Program-made: the position numbers and the translations under genes
Shown: one piece after another, positions 48,989 to 58,756 of the stretch
Layout of the letters: every line of letters starts with the position of its first letter
How positions within the stretch are numbered: position 1 is the first letter of the stretch
Source: Dokdonella sp.
Lineage (GTDB): Bacteria; Pseudomonadota; Gammaproteobacteria; Xanthomonadales; Rhodanobacteraceae
Reading direction: 5' to 3'
DNA length: 64,000 nucleotides
NCBI GenBank assembly: GCA_016712865.1
Contig: JADJQH010000002.1
Coordinates: 1,054,001 to 1,118,000 of the forward strand
Notes under the pieces: model-generated
Databases searched by the model: none
What the model saw: only the letters and a program-made list of their open reading frames with translations
Told to the model about the DNA's origin: nothing

Positions 48989-50280
48989 ACTACGCAAGCA
49001 CGCGCAACCCCGCAACTCAGGTCGGCCTGAGCCACGCACTGGCGCAAGGCCTCGCTGACGATGGCGGCCTGTATGTTCCCTGCACGCTGCCCGCGTTCAA
49101 TGCGCGCGATTTCGATGCGGATGATTCGCTGGCCGATGTGGCGCATCGCCTGTTGCAACCGTTTTTCGCGGACGATCCCCTGGCGGCGCACCTTTCCGAA
49201 ATCTGCACGACGGCGCTGGATTTTCCTGCGCCACTGGTCCCCCTGACACCCGCGCACACCGGAATGCTGGAGCTGTTTCACGGACCCACCGCCGCGTTCA
49301 AGGACTTCGGCGCGCGCTTTCTTGCTGCCTGCATGCAGCAGGTGGGTGCAACCGATGGTTTGGAGCGCACCATCCTGGTGGCGACTTCGGGCGACACGGG
49401 CGCCGCCGTGGCCGACGCGTTTCACGGCAAGCCCAAACTGCGCGTGGTCGTGCTGTATCCGGACGGTCGCGTGTCGCCGCGCCAGGCGCACCAGCTCGGC
49501 TGCTTCGGCGACAACATCCTGACTCTCCGGGTCGCGGGCAACTTCGACGACTGCCAGCGACTGGTCAAGCAGGCGCTGGCCGACGCCGGGCTTCGATCCC
49601 GACTGTGCTTGAGCTCGGCAAACAGCATCAGCCTCGGCCGCCTGTTGCCACAGATGTCCTACTACGCCCACGCATCGATCCGTCATTGGAGAACCCGTGG
49701 CGGGGAACTCAACTTCGTCATTCCCACCGGGAACCTGGGCAATGCCTTGGCGGCAATCCTCGCGCGACGCTGCGGCCTGCCCATCGGCGACATCGCGCTG
49801 GCGACCAATGCCAACCGCGTGCTGCCGGATTATTTTTCCGGCTCCGCGTATCAGCCAATGGCGAGCCTGGCGACCCTGGCCAATGCCATGGACGTCGGCG
49901 CCCCCAGCAACTTCGAACGCCTGCGCTGGCTGTACCCGGATGAACAGGCGCTGCGCGGCGAATTCATCGCCGAAGCCGTCGAGGACGCTGGCATCCGCGA
50001 GGTGATCGCGCACGGCGAGGCCAGGTACGGGCGCGTGTTTTGTCCGCACACGGCCTGCGCGGTGCGGGTTCTCGAGCGCATTCGCGAACGCGGGGATTCC
50101 CGGGACTGGGCCGTGGTCGCCACCGCCCATCCGGCCAAGTTCGAACAGGTCGTGGAGCCGCTGGTTGGACATGCCGTGGAGGTGCCCGCAGCATTGGCGA
50201 TGCTTCTGGATCGCCCCAGCCAGGCAGAGCCGATCGGGGCGGATTTCGAGCCGTTTCGCGAGCGCCTGCGCCTGATTTGA
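48985..50280 (+). CDS. thrC: Threonine synthase
   Basis: The 431-residue PLP enzyme converts phosphohomoserine to threonine. The PLP lysine sits in [15 protein letters not shown] near residue 107, with [17 protein letters not shown] near 130. Its ATG overlaps the thrB stop by 4 bp, completing the thrABC operon. Confidence 0.97.
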   Translation: MNYASTRNPATQVGLSHALAQGLADDGGLYVPCTLPAFNARDFDADDSLADVAHRLLQPFFADDPLAAHLSEICTTALDFPAPLVPLTPAHTGMLELFHGPTAAFKDFGARFLAACMQQVGATDGLERTILVATSGDTGAAVADAFHGKPKLRVVVLYPDGRVSPRQAHQLGCFGDNILTLRVAGNFDDCQRLVKQALADAGLRSRLCLSSANSISLGRLLPQMSYYAHASIRHWRTRGGELNFVIPTGNLGNALAAILARRCGLPIGDIALATNANRVLPDYFSGSAYQPMASLATLANAMDVGAPSNFERLRWLYPDEQALRGEFIAEAVEDAGIREVIAHGEARYGRVFCPHTACAVRVLERIRERGDSRDWAVVATAHPAKFEQVVEPLVGHAVEVPAALAMLLDRPSQAEPIGADFEPFRERLRLI

Positions 50281-50620
50281 CCCTATTCTCGCCGCCCAAA
50301 ATCACGCGACGGGGGTCAAATAACAAGCCAAGGCGTTGATATTGCGCGATATTCTCGGCCGAAGCACGCCGCCGCGGCAGGCAATTGACGGGTTTTTCCC
50401 TCAGCCAACCTTTTTTCAACATTTTGTCGCTTTGTCGCGCAATCCTCTGTAAAGTGCGCGCACTGTGTTTGCCAGGGTCACTGTAAATCGTGGCCCGATG
50501 TGGTCGACTTTGACGATTCCATCGTACCGATTGCGTACTCCTTAGCAACCTCAGTCTCGATTCCGGGGGTTCCCGGAAGCGTGAATTCCATTTCAATTGA
50601 GTTGTTGGGAGTTTCAAAAA
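50281..50620 (+). other. Long cold-shock gene leader region
   Basis: This 340-bp stretch has no gene. AT-rich sequence around 50400-50440 may hold the promoter of the cold-shock gene. The remaining long leader with TTCCATTTCAATTGAG just upstream of the start is consistent with the structured 5' regions of csp genes, but no exact element was assigned. Confidence 0.45.
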
Positions 50621-50830
50621 ATGTCCAATCGCCAGACCGGTACCGTCAAGTGGTTCAACGATGCCAAAGGCTTCGGCTTCATCACCCCGGAAAGCGGCCC
50701 TGACCTGTTCGTGCATTTCCGCTCGATCCAGGGCAGCGGCTTCAAGTCCCTCCAGGAAGGCCAGCGCGTGACGTTTGTCGCCGTGCAGGGCCAGAAGGGA
50801 ATGCAGGCTGACGAAGTTCAGGTCGCCTGA
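50621..50830 (+). CDS. Cold-shock protein (CspA family)
   Basis: The 69-residue RNA/DNA-binding protein has RNP1 KGFGFIT and RNP2 DLFVHF motifs in one OB fold. It acts as an RNA chaperone in related bacteria. A ribosome-binding site GGGAG precedes the ATG at 50621. A clear terminator follows. Confidence 0.97.
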   Translation: MSNRQTGTVKWFNDAKGFGFITPESGPDLFVHFRSIQGSGFKSLQEGQRVTFVAVQGQKGMQADEVQVA

Positions 50831-50853
50831 GTTTCGCACCGGATTGATCTTCG

Positions 50854-50883
50854 AGCCCCGGATGGAAACATCCGGGGCTTTTT
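50854..50883 (+). terminator. Rho-independent terminator of the cold-shock gene
   Basis: AGCCCCGGATG and CATCCGGGGCT form an 11-bp stem around GAAA, followed by a T tract (TTTTTG). It is a textbook intrinsic terminator. Confidence 0.9.
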
Positions 50884-50935
50884 GTTTGGCGCATCCGCAA
50901 TCCGGCTCCAGGCACGCAGCACGCGTGTGCCCGTG

Positions 50936-53900
50936 TCAGGGCGTCTCGAAGCCATGCGCGAATATCGCGTCCGGCGGCGGCGGGCCCACGCGGAATACAC
51001 CGATCGCAGCGGGGCTGCTGTTGTAGGCACTGTCCACGGCACGCACGCTCCACAGGTAACTGCCATCCGCAAGACCGGACAATGACCATGCGCCCGCGCC
51101 GTTCATGCTTCCCGGCTCCGGAGAGCGTCGGGCTGTCGATCCGGGAATGGCGTTGCCATGAATGCTCACCTCATACGTCAGCGCGGCAACTGGCGTGAGG
51201 TCGTCATTGCCTGGGTTCCAGCCGAGCACGACACTGCCGTTGGCGTCGACTTCGGAAACGAGCGACGCAGGTGCCGAAGGTGCCTGGTTCTGCGCAGGGG
51301 CGGTGTTGCGGTAGACATGCATCTGGGTTTCGATCAGGCCATTGCCGCCGGGCACGAAGTACGAACCGGCGATGAAATAGTCCAGATCGCCCTCGCCGTC
51401 CAGATCAAGCCAGCCGAAGGATCCGCCGCTGAAGCCCATGGCCCTGGGCGCCGGCAGCTGGTTGCCGGAATCAACGAAGGTTCCGCCGACATTGTCGTAG
51501 ATCTTGGCGCGGCCATCGATCTGCGAGCCTGAGTTCCAGGTTCCGGCGAGCAGGATGTCGATGTCGCCATCGGAGTCGTAGTCGGCCCAGGTCGCAGCCG
51601 AGAAGTCGAACCAGCCTTCGCAGGCTGCGCAGTCGATGATGTTGACCGGGACAAAACTCTCATTGTCATTGCGGTACACGCGCAGAACGGTGTCATAGCT
51701 GCCGTCGACCTCATGCACATTGCCGGCAACAAGAATGTCGAGGTCGCCATCGGAGTCGTAGTCGCCCCACTGTGCTTCGCCGTGTTCAATCGACAGCGAG
51801 CCAAGGATGTCCTCGCCCGTGAAACTGCCGTCTCCCTCGTTGCGGTATCGACGGATGAACCCCGTTTCTGTCAGGGGCGCGAGGTGAACGATGAGCACGT
51901 CCAGATCCTGGTCGCCATCGAAATCGGACCAACTGGTCTGGGTGTGCCGAGACTCGCCAAACGCCGTCGGCACTTCCGTGAAAAGCCATCCGCCCGAGCC
52001 ATTGCCGCCATCGTTGCGCAGGAGCGCAGTGCGCGAGACAAAGGTCTCCTCATCCCAGACGGAAGGCACGAGAAGGTCTTGGTCGCCGTCGTTGTCGTAG
52101 TCGGCCCAGGAAATCGAACGCAAGTCGAAGTCGGCTTGCGAATTGTCCTCCCAATAGCCCGGAAGCACGGTGTCGGTCGGCACCAGGGTGCCGGCATCGT
52201 TGCGATACAACACGGTTTCACCGTTGCTGCCGATGACAAGATCCTGATCGCCATCGCCGTCGGCATCGCCCCATGCCAGGTCGGAATCACCCGAAACCAT
52301 GCTTCCAAGAGGCACATCGAGGTACGTGAAATCCCACTCCGTCGCACTGAGCGCACCGTCGTTGCGCATCAGGACCAGCCTGTCGACAACGCTCACGTTG
52401 TAAACCACGTAGTAGCCAAGCACCGCGATATCGAGGTCACCGTCGCCATCGAAATCGGCCGGCGCCGCTGCACTGACGTAGAAATCCTCGTCCTGGGGAG
52501 TGACGAACAAGGGATCGAGCGGAGTAATCTCGGTGAACTCGCCGAAAATGCCACCGGGACCCGGTTGCACCACGATGGATCGAAACGCCACGTCGGTATC
52601 GCCATCGTCATCGGTCACGCTGAGGCTGACCGGATAGGTGCCAGCCAGCTCAAACACGTGCACCGGGTTCTGCTCCGACGAAGTGGAGCCATCGCCAAAA
52701 TTCCACAGCCAGGTGCTGATCGTGCCATCACTGTCCGTGCTGGTGTCGGTGAGTACCACCGACAGTCCTGTCGTGGCGAAGCCAAAGCTTGCCAGCGGAG
52801 GATTGTTCAGGGGTTCCCCCGGCGGACCGGCGAATTGATGGATGGCACCGTAGGATCCGCCGATCCAGGCGTCACCCGCAGGGTTGACAACCAGACTGGC
52901 AAAGGCTCCGAGTTCGATACCACCGGAATCAACCATCGCCCAGTTTTGTCCGCCGTTTGCGGAGTACAGCAGCTTGCCGGCTGCAGTCGACAACCACAGC
53001 TCGTTCGAGCCAATCAATGCGATGTCGGTGAAATCGTCGGTTGCGTCCGGCACGCTCAGGGTTTGCCAGCTCTGGCCGCCGTCGCTGCTGCGTGCGGCAA
53101 AGCCCGAAGACCCAACCGCATAGCCGGTGCTTGCGTCCCAGAAATCAAGATCGCGAATGCTCAGCGAGCCCCCTGGAATCTGCGCTTCCGACCAGGAATT
53201 TCCCGCATCAATCGTGCGGTATACCGTCCCGTTGTACGACGCGGCCCAGCCACTGGCTCCCGCGAAATCCACTGCCACATGCGTGCCCTGGAAGTCGGTT
53301 ACCGGATTCCACGTGGCACCTGCATCCGTGGTATGGAAAAGTGCCGCGCCGCCGAAACCTTGGCCAATCACCCAACCATTGCTCAGGTCTTCAAAGTGGA
53401 GATCCGTTGCAGTCAGGCTTGCCGGAGCGGAGCTTGCGGCCTGCCAGGTGGCTCCGCCATCTTCACTGCGATGGACAGTTCCGGTTCTGCCCACCGCCAC
53501 AACCTGCTGCGGACCGGTGACCTGGACCGCCTCCAGCGTTGCCTCACCCAAGGTGCCACGAATCGTCCACGAAGTAGAACCCGCCGAACGGGTCAGCACC
53601 TGGCCGGAGGTGCCCACGGCAATGAGATCACCGTTGCTGAACCGGTCCATGTCCATGATGTCGATTCCGGAACCACTCGAGATCTGGGTCCAGCTTGCTC
53701 CACCATCATCGCTGCGCAGGAGGTAACCGCTGCCATAGCCGATGTAGCCAGTCTGTGCATCGACAAAATCCGCAGGGCCATTGCTGAAAAAACCCTGACT
53801 CGGGCCAGGTGTTGCGTGGCTCATGGACCAGCTCAACCCGGCATCGATCGATCGGTACAGATTTCCGGAGCCATCCGAGGCAACGATGATCGAAGCCGAA

Positions 53901-54829
53901 AGCACGGTGAAGTTGAGATCAGCGGCGTAGGCGGTCGCCGGAATCACCTCGCCCAAATCGATCCAGGTCTGGCCACCGTCATCCGAACGCAGGATGCGGT
54001 CATCAAAGTCCGGAAACGTTCCGCCGCGCCCGTAGGCCAGCACCACGTCCGCCGAAACCTTGAGCAGGCGATTTCGTCCGGACGCGCTGGCGCCCGCTGT
54101 CCAGGTCGATCCCCCGTTGCTGGAACGGAAGATGATTCCGTCCACGATGGCCACCGCCACGGAAGACGAAAGTGCGGTTACAGCGACAGCCTCTCCGGCC
54201 AATACCGATGCAAACGAGGTTCCGCCATCGGTGGTTCGAAAAATGCCGCTTGCGGAAGCGCCAAGTCCTGTTTGCGCATCCACGAAGGAGAACGCGCTCA
54301 TGCCATCCGGTGAGGGGGCCCAGCTGAGGCCGCCATCGCGGCTCACGTAAACCCCGAAGTTGCCGCTGGTTACACCAAAGTCCGCGGTATGAAACTGCAT
54401 GAAATATGCAGACCCGAGAAGTGGCATCTGCTCCCAGGTCGTGCCGCCATCCAGCGTCCGGTAGTTCACGTTTCCCCACACCCAACCGCGCTGGCTGTCG
54501 AGGAACGTAATGCCGTTGAGGCCGTTGTTGAGGTCCAGCGGAATGTCGCGGTGAATCCAGCTTGTGCCGCCGTCGATCGACTCGAACAGCGCGCCGCCGT
54601 CATCGAAGGAGTTGTCCTCGGTGGCAACGAATATGCGCCCCGGCGCGGGCGAGGCGACGCCGCGAATTTGCAGGTTGGTGGGCAACGGGCTCTCCACGCT
54701 CCATTGGGCAAGCGCACTCGGAGCCGATGCTGCCAAGAGGCAAGAGCCGCTCAGCAGGGCCCGAAGGGCGAGCGAGCGGCTGCAAGTGGACTTGCGAGCA
54801 GGGAGATTTTGGCTGCAGGTGCTGGACAT
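50936..54829 (-). CDS. Secreted YCF48/BNR-PKD-FG-GAP repeat protein with IFAHGFETP tail
   Basis: The 1297-residue exported protein has a signal peptide (cut near ASAPSALAQ, residue 42). Many Asp-box type propeller repeats (SIDGGTSW, SNGGSTW, SDDGGQTW) cover about residues 45-670. A PKD domain covers about 675-755 (WLWNFGDGST, then VTDDDGDTD). FG-GAP/VCBS-like repeats follow at about 785-1165 (AWGDADGDGDQDLVIG and others), and a C-terminal FN3-like domain at about 1180-1285. It ends PPPPDAIFAHGFETP, a tail shared with the next large gene. Surface or extracellular location is likely. The start at 54829 begins the signal peptide. Confidence 0.88.
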   Translation of the reverse strand: MSSTCSQNLPARKSTCSRSLALRALLSGSCLLAASAPSALAQWSVESPLPTNLQIRGVASPAPGRIFVATEDNSFDDGGALFESIDGGTSWIHRDIPLDLNNGLNGITFLDSQRGWVWGNVNYRTLDGGTTWEQMPLLGSAYFMQFHTADFGVTSGNFGVYVSRDGGLSWAPSPDGMSAFSFVDAQTGLGASASGIFRTTDGGTSFASVLAGEAVAVTALSSSVAVAIVDGIIFRSSNGGSTWTAGASASGRNRLLKVSADVVLAYGRGGTFPDFDDRILRSDDGGQTWIDLGEVIPATAYAADLNFTVLSASIIVASDGSGNLYRSIDAGLSWSMSHATPGPSQGFFSNGPADFVDAQTGYIGYGSGYLLRSDDGGASWTQISSGSGIDIMDMDRFSNGDLIAVGTSGQVLTRSAGSTSWTIRGTLGEATLEAVQVTGPQQVVAVGRTGTVHRSEDGGATWQAASSAPASLTATDLHFEDLSNGWVIGQGFGGAALFHTTDAGATWNPVTDFQGTHVAVDFAGASGWAASYNGTVYRTIDAGNSWSEAQIPGGSLSIRDLDFWDASTGYAVGSSGFAARSSDGGQSWQTLSVPDATDDFTDIALIGSNELWLSTAAGKLLYSANGGQNWAMVDSGGIELGAFASLVVNPAGDAWIGGSYGAIHQFAGPPGEPLNNPPLASFGFATTGLSVVLTDTSTDSDGTISTWLWNFGDGSTSSEQNPVHVFELAGTYPVSLSVTDDDGDTDVAFRSIVVQPGPGGIFGEFTEITPLDPLFVTPQDEDFYVSAAAPADFDGDGDLDIAVLGYYVVYNVSVVDRLVLMRNDGALSATEWDFTYLDVPLGSMVSGDSDLAWGDADGDGDQDLVIGSNGETVLYRNDAGTLVPTDTVLPGYWEDNSQADFDLRSISWADYDNDGDQDLLVPSVWDEETFVSRTALLRNDGGNGSGGWLFTEVPTAFGESRHTQTSWSDFDGDQDLDVLIVHLAPLTETGFIRRYRNEGDGSFTGEDILGSLSIEHGEAQWGDYDSDGDLDILVAGNVHEVDGSYDTVLRVYRNDNESFVPVNIIDCAACEGWFDFSAATWADYDSDGDIDILLAGTWNSGSQIDGRAKIYDNVGGTFVDSGNQLPAPRAMGFSGGSFGWLDLDGEGDLDYFIAGSYFVPGGNGLIETQMHVYRNTAPAQNQAPSAPASLVSEVDANGSVVLGWNPGNDDLTPVAALTYEVSIHGNAIPGSTARRSPEPGSMNGAGAWSLSGLADGSYLWSVRAVDSAYNSSPAAIGVFRVGPPPPDAIFAHGFETP

Positions 54830-55240
54830 GGTGTTTGGCTCAAATTGATGGAACGCCAGGTTGCAAACGGACTTCGCCGGACGTGCAGCTTCGAGCACTG
54901 TTGCGCAGGACCCGTGTCGTGCGTATCTGATTCGAACGATCCATTTGGATCGACGTGAAGCAGTTTCGCGCAGTCAGCACCTCAGGTTGCGGCGCTGGGT
55001 GTTTCTCCCCAGCCGCGCTGGGGATATCAACCGCCCGTGTGGGAAACCCTGCGCAAGTCCCACACGACATGCGCAGATGTCGACTTGAATTCGTTCATGG
55101 TTCGACAAGCCTGTCCTGAGCACAGTCGAAGGGCTCACCACGAAAGAGACAGGAATCTCAGCACGAGCGCGCTAGGGGGAGCTCACCACGAACGGGAGCA
55201 CACGGTTCCGCTTCGCATGGGGCCCGAGTCGACAAGCGCA
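54830..55240. other. Intergenic region with palindromic repeat
   Basis: No gene is supported. A palindrome with TTCGTTCATGGTTCGACAAG on one side and GGGCTCACCACGAA on the other lies at about 55095-55145, with a half-copy near 55185. The upstream part should hold the promoter of the 1297-residue gene. Confidence 0.5.
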
Positions 55241-55243
55241 CAC

Positions 55244-55275
55244 AAAAAACCCGCGCCGGGTCAGCGGCGCGGGTT
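55244..55275 (-). terminator. Rho-independent terminator of the 974-residue gene
   Basis: On the minus strand AAACCCGCGCC and GGCGCGGGTTT form a strong stem followed by a T run (complement of AAAAAA at 55244). It lies 25 bp after the stop codon. Confidence 0.85.
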
Positions 55276-55300
55276 TCCTGGAACAGCCTGGCGACTGCGG

Positions 55301-58225
55301 TTACGGCGGATCGAAGCCGTCGGCGAAGATCAGGTCGGATGCCGAGCAGCCCTGTACCTTGAAATCGTCGATGTACCAGCCTTCGCGCCCGACCGAGGCA
55401 TCACTGCCGAGGCGGAAGCGGAACTGGGCGTTCTGTCCGGCAAAGGCCGAAATGTCAACCACCACGTTGTTGTAGGGCACCGAACCGCACCAGCCTTGCA
55501 GCCCGCTCAAGGGATTGCCGCTGGAATTGACGGCACCCGTGTAGTCGCCCACGGCAATTTGCGCGTTGGTGATCTGGGTGAAGGCGCCGCCGCCGAGTGA
55601 GACTTCCAGGATGCCCGCATCCCAGCACGCAGTGGCACCGGAATTCTCGATATTGCGCCAATGCTGGAATTGCAGGTTCAGGCCGCCAAGAGTGGTCGGC
55701 AGGGCAATTGCGGGTGAGACCAGGCGCTGATCGGAAACCAATGCCGGGTCGACGCCGAGCCAGGAACTGACCGGGCTGTTCGGGCGCACCGTGCTAAGGG
55801 CCCAGGTGTCCGAACCTGCCGCCGCAGTGTGCGTCCAGCCATTGGTTCCGGATTCCATGTCGTCCGTGAATACCGGCGTGGTGAACGTACCTGCCGAACA
55901 ATCACCCGGTGCCGCCTGGGTGAAGAAAGTGAACACCGCGCTTGGCGTCCCCGCGCCGCAAATGTTGTTCGGGGTCACCCGCCAGTAGATCTGCGTGTTG
56001 GTTGGCAAGGCCGCGGCAGGCTGGAAACTGGTGCCGGATACCGATTGCGAGAGGATGATGTTGCTAAAGCCGGCATCGGTGGCGATCTCGATCAGATAGC
56101 TCGCGCTCTGGGCCGATGCGGTCCAAGTGAAGGTCGGCGTAGCCGAAACATTTACCGCATTGTTGGCCGGGGCGGTCAGATTCGATGCCCCTGGAAGCGC
56201 TGTCGCAACCGTCACATTGAGTGCGAGATCCTTGTCGATGCCGCCCGAGCTTCCTCGCAAGGTCAATGCATTGAGGCCAGGTGCTGCCACATTGTTGACC
56301 GTCAGATCGGCCTGCGACGAGCCAGGTGGAATAACCGGCGTGACCGAGAAGAACCCGGTGAATCCGGCAGGCAAGCCCGGTCCGAAACCAAGATTGACAG
56401 GCGTGTTGTAACCCGACACCGCCCCGATGTTGATACCCACCGGAGTCAACGCGACAGGCGTTGCCGTCGGCGCGCAAACGCTCTGGTTCAACGGCGAGCC
56501 GGACATGAGGAAGGTGGGGCTCGCGGCCATGTTTTGCACGCGACCGACGTAGGATTTCTGCAATGGCGAGCCACCCACCACGCGATTGTCGGTCCAGCTC
56601 ATGATCGCTTCGGTCGGGCCGGCTGCAATGCCGTTGTAGTCACCCCATTCTTGGCCATTGGTGATGTTGACCGAGGTCGCTGCCGACACGCGCGTTTCAT
56701 CCAGCCATGTCGTTCCACCATCCACCGAATAGTTGTAATAGAAGTCAACGCCCGTTCGGTTGGTCGAATTGCGTGTATCGTAAAAGCCGATGTGAACGGC
56801 GCCTTGGGTGTCCACTTCGAGCCACGGGTGATATCGGTCAATCGTGGCGATATCGGCTTCCGAATGTGGTGTTGTCGTCAAGGCCCAAGTGGCTCCGCCG
56901 TCATCCGAATAGGCAACCTGGATCCAGGCATGGTTGGTGGCTGTAGTGCCGCCGCTGCTCGGGTGCAGTGCCGTGTAGGCCGCATAGATTCGTCCGTCGT
57001 TGGGACCTCCCGATCGATCCGTATCGGCCGCGATGTAAATGAATGCTCGTCGTGATTCCATCGATGGAATCGGGAAGTCGAAGACGTCGAACAACGGTTG
57101 CACAATGACAGGGGCCCCGAAAGTGAGACCACCATCGGTCGATTTGACCATATAGATGTTCGCTGTCGCGGCTTGGCTGCTTGGCCAGATGTAGTAGATA
57201 TTGCCAGCCGCATCGGTGGTGATGTCGCTGCCGATTCCACGTGCCGCGCTCGAGAACGAAATAGGCGTCGACCAGGTCACGCCTTTGTCCGTCGACCGCG
57301 AGAAGAACATCACGTTGCCTTGATGCCAGGTCAGATAGACATTCTCCAGATAGGGCGAACTCGGCGACTTGTCGACATGGATCCACTCCTTGTCCGAGCC
57401 GCCTGTCGAAACGAGGATGACCGACCCCCAGCTTTGGCCGCCATTGGTCGAACGGAACAAGCCGGCGCGCAACCCCCCCGAAGACGGCAGGGTGGCGGCG
57501 TAGGCGACCGTACCATCCGCCGACCATTCCATTGCCGGATCGCAGCAGGTACTGGGCAGGACGCCGGCGCTGAACCAGGTGACGCCACCATCGACCGAAT
57601 AGTTCTGACTTTGGCCACCTGGTCCATTGGATCCGGCGATCACGACGCTCGGGTTCACCGGGTTGTACTTGATCGAAGTTTCGTTGTCGCCGATGGCCAT
57701 TGCCGTCTCGCCATTTACCGGCACGGAGAACGGCATGGCTTGCACGATTGGATCCGAGGTGTAGATCACTGGCGGCGGTGGATTGGCCGGATCCGGGTGG
57801 TAGTAGATGCCAAGCCCACGGCGATGCAGCACACCATCCTGCAGCAGGCCGCCGTAGCGGATCAGGAAATCCTTGTCGAGCTCGCGTGGGTAATGTTCAC
57901 CAATGGGAAACCCCTCGGCAATGCCCTCTTTGCGCCGTTCGATCTTGAAGAACGCAGGAATGCCGCGGCGGTACTCGTCGTCCTTCGGCAACAAGGCGAT
58001 ATCGGCCGCCGTAAGCTCATAATTGCGGTCATCCCACGGACCGAAGTGACGCAAACTGGCGTAGTCAACGGATTGATCTATGCCCTTGGTTTGATCGATG
58101 GTCGCATTGTCGGTCTGTGCAGCCGCGGCATCCTGTTCCGATTCTTCCGCCCATACCGGGAAAGTGGTGGCCCCAGCCAGCGCCACGCAGAGCGCGAGCA
58201 AATATTTCGTAGCAAACGTTCGCAT
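55301..58225 (-). CDS. Secreted BNR/sialidase-like propeller protein with IFADGFDPP tail
   Basis: The 974-residue exported protein has a signal peptide (cut near FPVWAEE, residue 27). Asp-box repeats of a sialidase-like propeller (SVDGGVTW, STNGGQSW, STDKGVTW, SDDGGATW, SVDGGTTW) cover about residues 195-500. Ig-like/FN3-type regions lie at about 570-780, and a C-terminal jelly-roll region at about 800-950 (GWTHTAAAGSDTW, REGWYIDDFKVQG). It ends SASDLIFADGFDPP. Enzymatic activity cannot be inferred from Asp boxes alone. The tail resembles that of the neighbouring large protein. Confidence 0.85.
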   Translation of the reverse strand: MRTFATKYLLALCVALAGATTFPVWAEESEQDAAAAQTDNATIDQTKGIDQSVDYASLRHFGPWDDRNYELTAADIALLPKDDEYRRGIPAFFKIERRKEGIAEGFPIGEHYPRELDKDFLIRYGGLLQDGVLHRRGLGIYYHPDPANPPPPVIYTSDPIVQAMPFSVPVNGETAMAIGDNETSIKYNPVNPSVVIAGSNGPGGQSQNYSVDGGVTWFSAGVLPSTCCDPAMEWSADGTVAYAATLPSSGGLRAGLFRSTNGGQSWGSVILVSTGGSDKEWIHVDKSPSSPYLENVYLTWHQGNVMFFSRSTDKGVTWSTPISFSSAARGIGSDITTDAAGNIYYIWPSSQAATANIYMVKSTDGGLTFGAPVIVQPLFDVFDFPIPSMESRRAFIYIAADTDRSGGPNDGRIYAAYTALHPSSGGTTATNHAWIQVAYSDDGGATWALTTTPHSEADIATIDRYHPWLEVDTQGAVHIGFYDTRNSTNRTGVDFYYNYSVDGGTTWLDETRVSAATSVNITNGQEWGDYNGIAAGPTEAIMSWTDNRVVGGSPLQKSYVGRVQNMAASPTFLMSGSPLNQSVCAPTATPVALTPVGINIGAVSGYNTPVNLGFGPGLPAGFTGFFSVTPVIPPGSSQADLTVNNVAAPGLNALTLRGSSGGIDKDLALNVTVATALPGASNLTAPANNAVNVSATPTFTWTASAQSASYLIEIATDAGFSNIILSQSVSGTSFQPAAALPTNTQIYWRVTPNNICGAGTPSAVFTFFTQAAPGDCSAGTFTTPVFTDDMESGTNGWTHTAAAGSDTWALSTVRPNSPVSSWLGVDPALVSDQRLVSPAIALPTTLGGLNLQFQHWRNIENSGATACWDAGILEVSLGGGAFTQITNAQIAVGDYTGAVNSSGNPLSGLQGWCGSVPYNNVVVDISAFAGQNAQFRFRLGSDASVGREGWYIDDFKVQGCSASDLIFADGFDPP

Positions 58226-58756
58226 AAGAAAATCCCCAAGTGTTACAGGTTCGCCTCGTCAAACGAGGCCGGTGCCTGACGATATTCCTCCCAGAGACGG
58301 AGCGCAATCAATACCTGGACGGATATCGTTGTTTCGTGACGCCATGTGCGAAACGCACCGTGCGAAGAAACGAAACGAATCAAATCGCCTGCGCCAGTAC
58401 GCAGCGCGGGCTCAGGTCAGACCGAAGAATTGCCCGGAGAGCGGACCCGCCTGCGACACGGCGTGCGCCGCGAGAAATTTCGGTTCTCGGCATGGTTGGC
58501 GCCTTGCATCCACGAGCCGCGCGATGATCCAGATCACTCTTGCTTTCGTCGCATCACCTCGGCGGCGAAATTTTTCAAACCGGCGCGCCGCAACGCGGAA
58601 GCACACACGACGGGTGACATCGACACAATGCCGGCTGATGTCGTGGAAGTAGCCGTCGCGCGGTGTGCGTGGGATGACGCATACCTCAGATCTGCGCAAT
58701 CAGGCGGAGGCCGGACATTTCGGGGATGCGCCGCGCTCGTCCGCGGCGCCGATGCG
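58226..58756. other. Intergenic region between pilT and the BNR gene
   Basis: This 531-bp stretch has no supported gene; frames on both strands lack family features. A GC-rich stem (GCGCCGCG with CGCGGCGC, 58726-58747) lies at the pilT end and might terminate that transcript. The left part near 58230-58330 probably holds the BNR gene promoter. Confidence 0.4.

Noticed and set aside
51713-54313. 866-residue plus-strand frame antisense to the FG-GAP protein gene
   Set aside because: Repetitive coding on the minus strand gives an open antisense frame; no start context or family.
58412-58699. 95-residue minus-strand frame between pilT and the BNR gene
   Set aside because: No domain, signal or ribosome site, and Arg-rich composition typical of chance frames.
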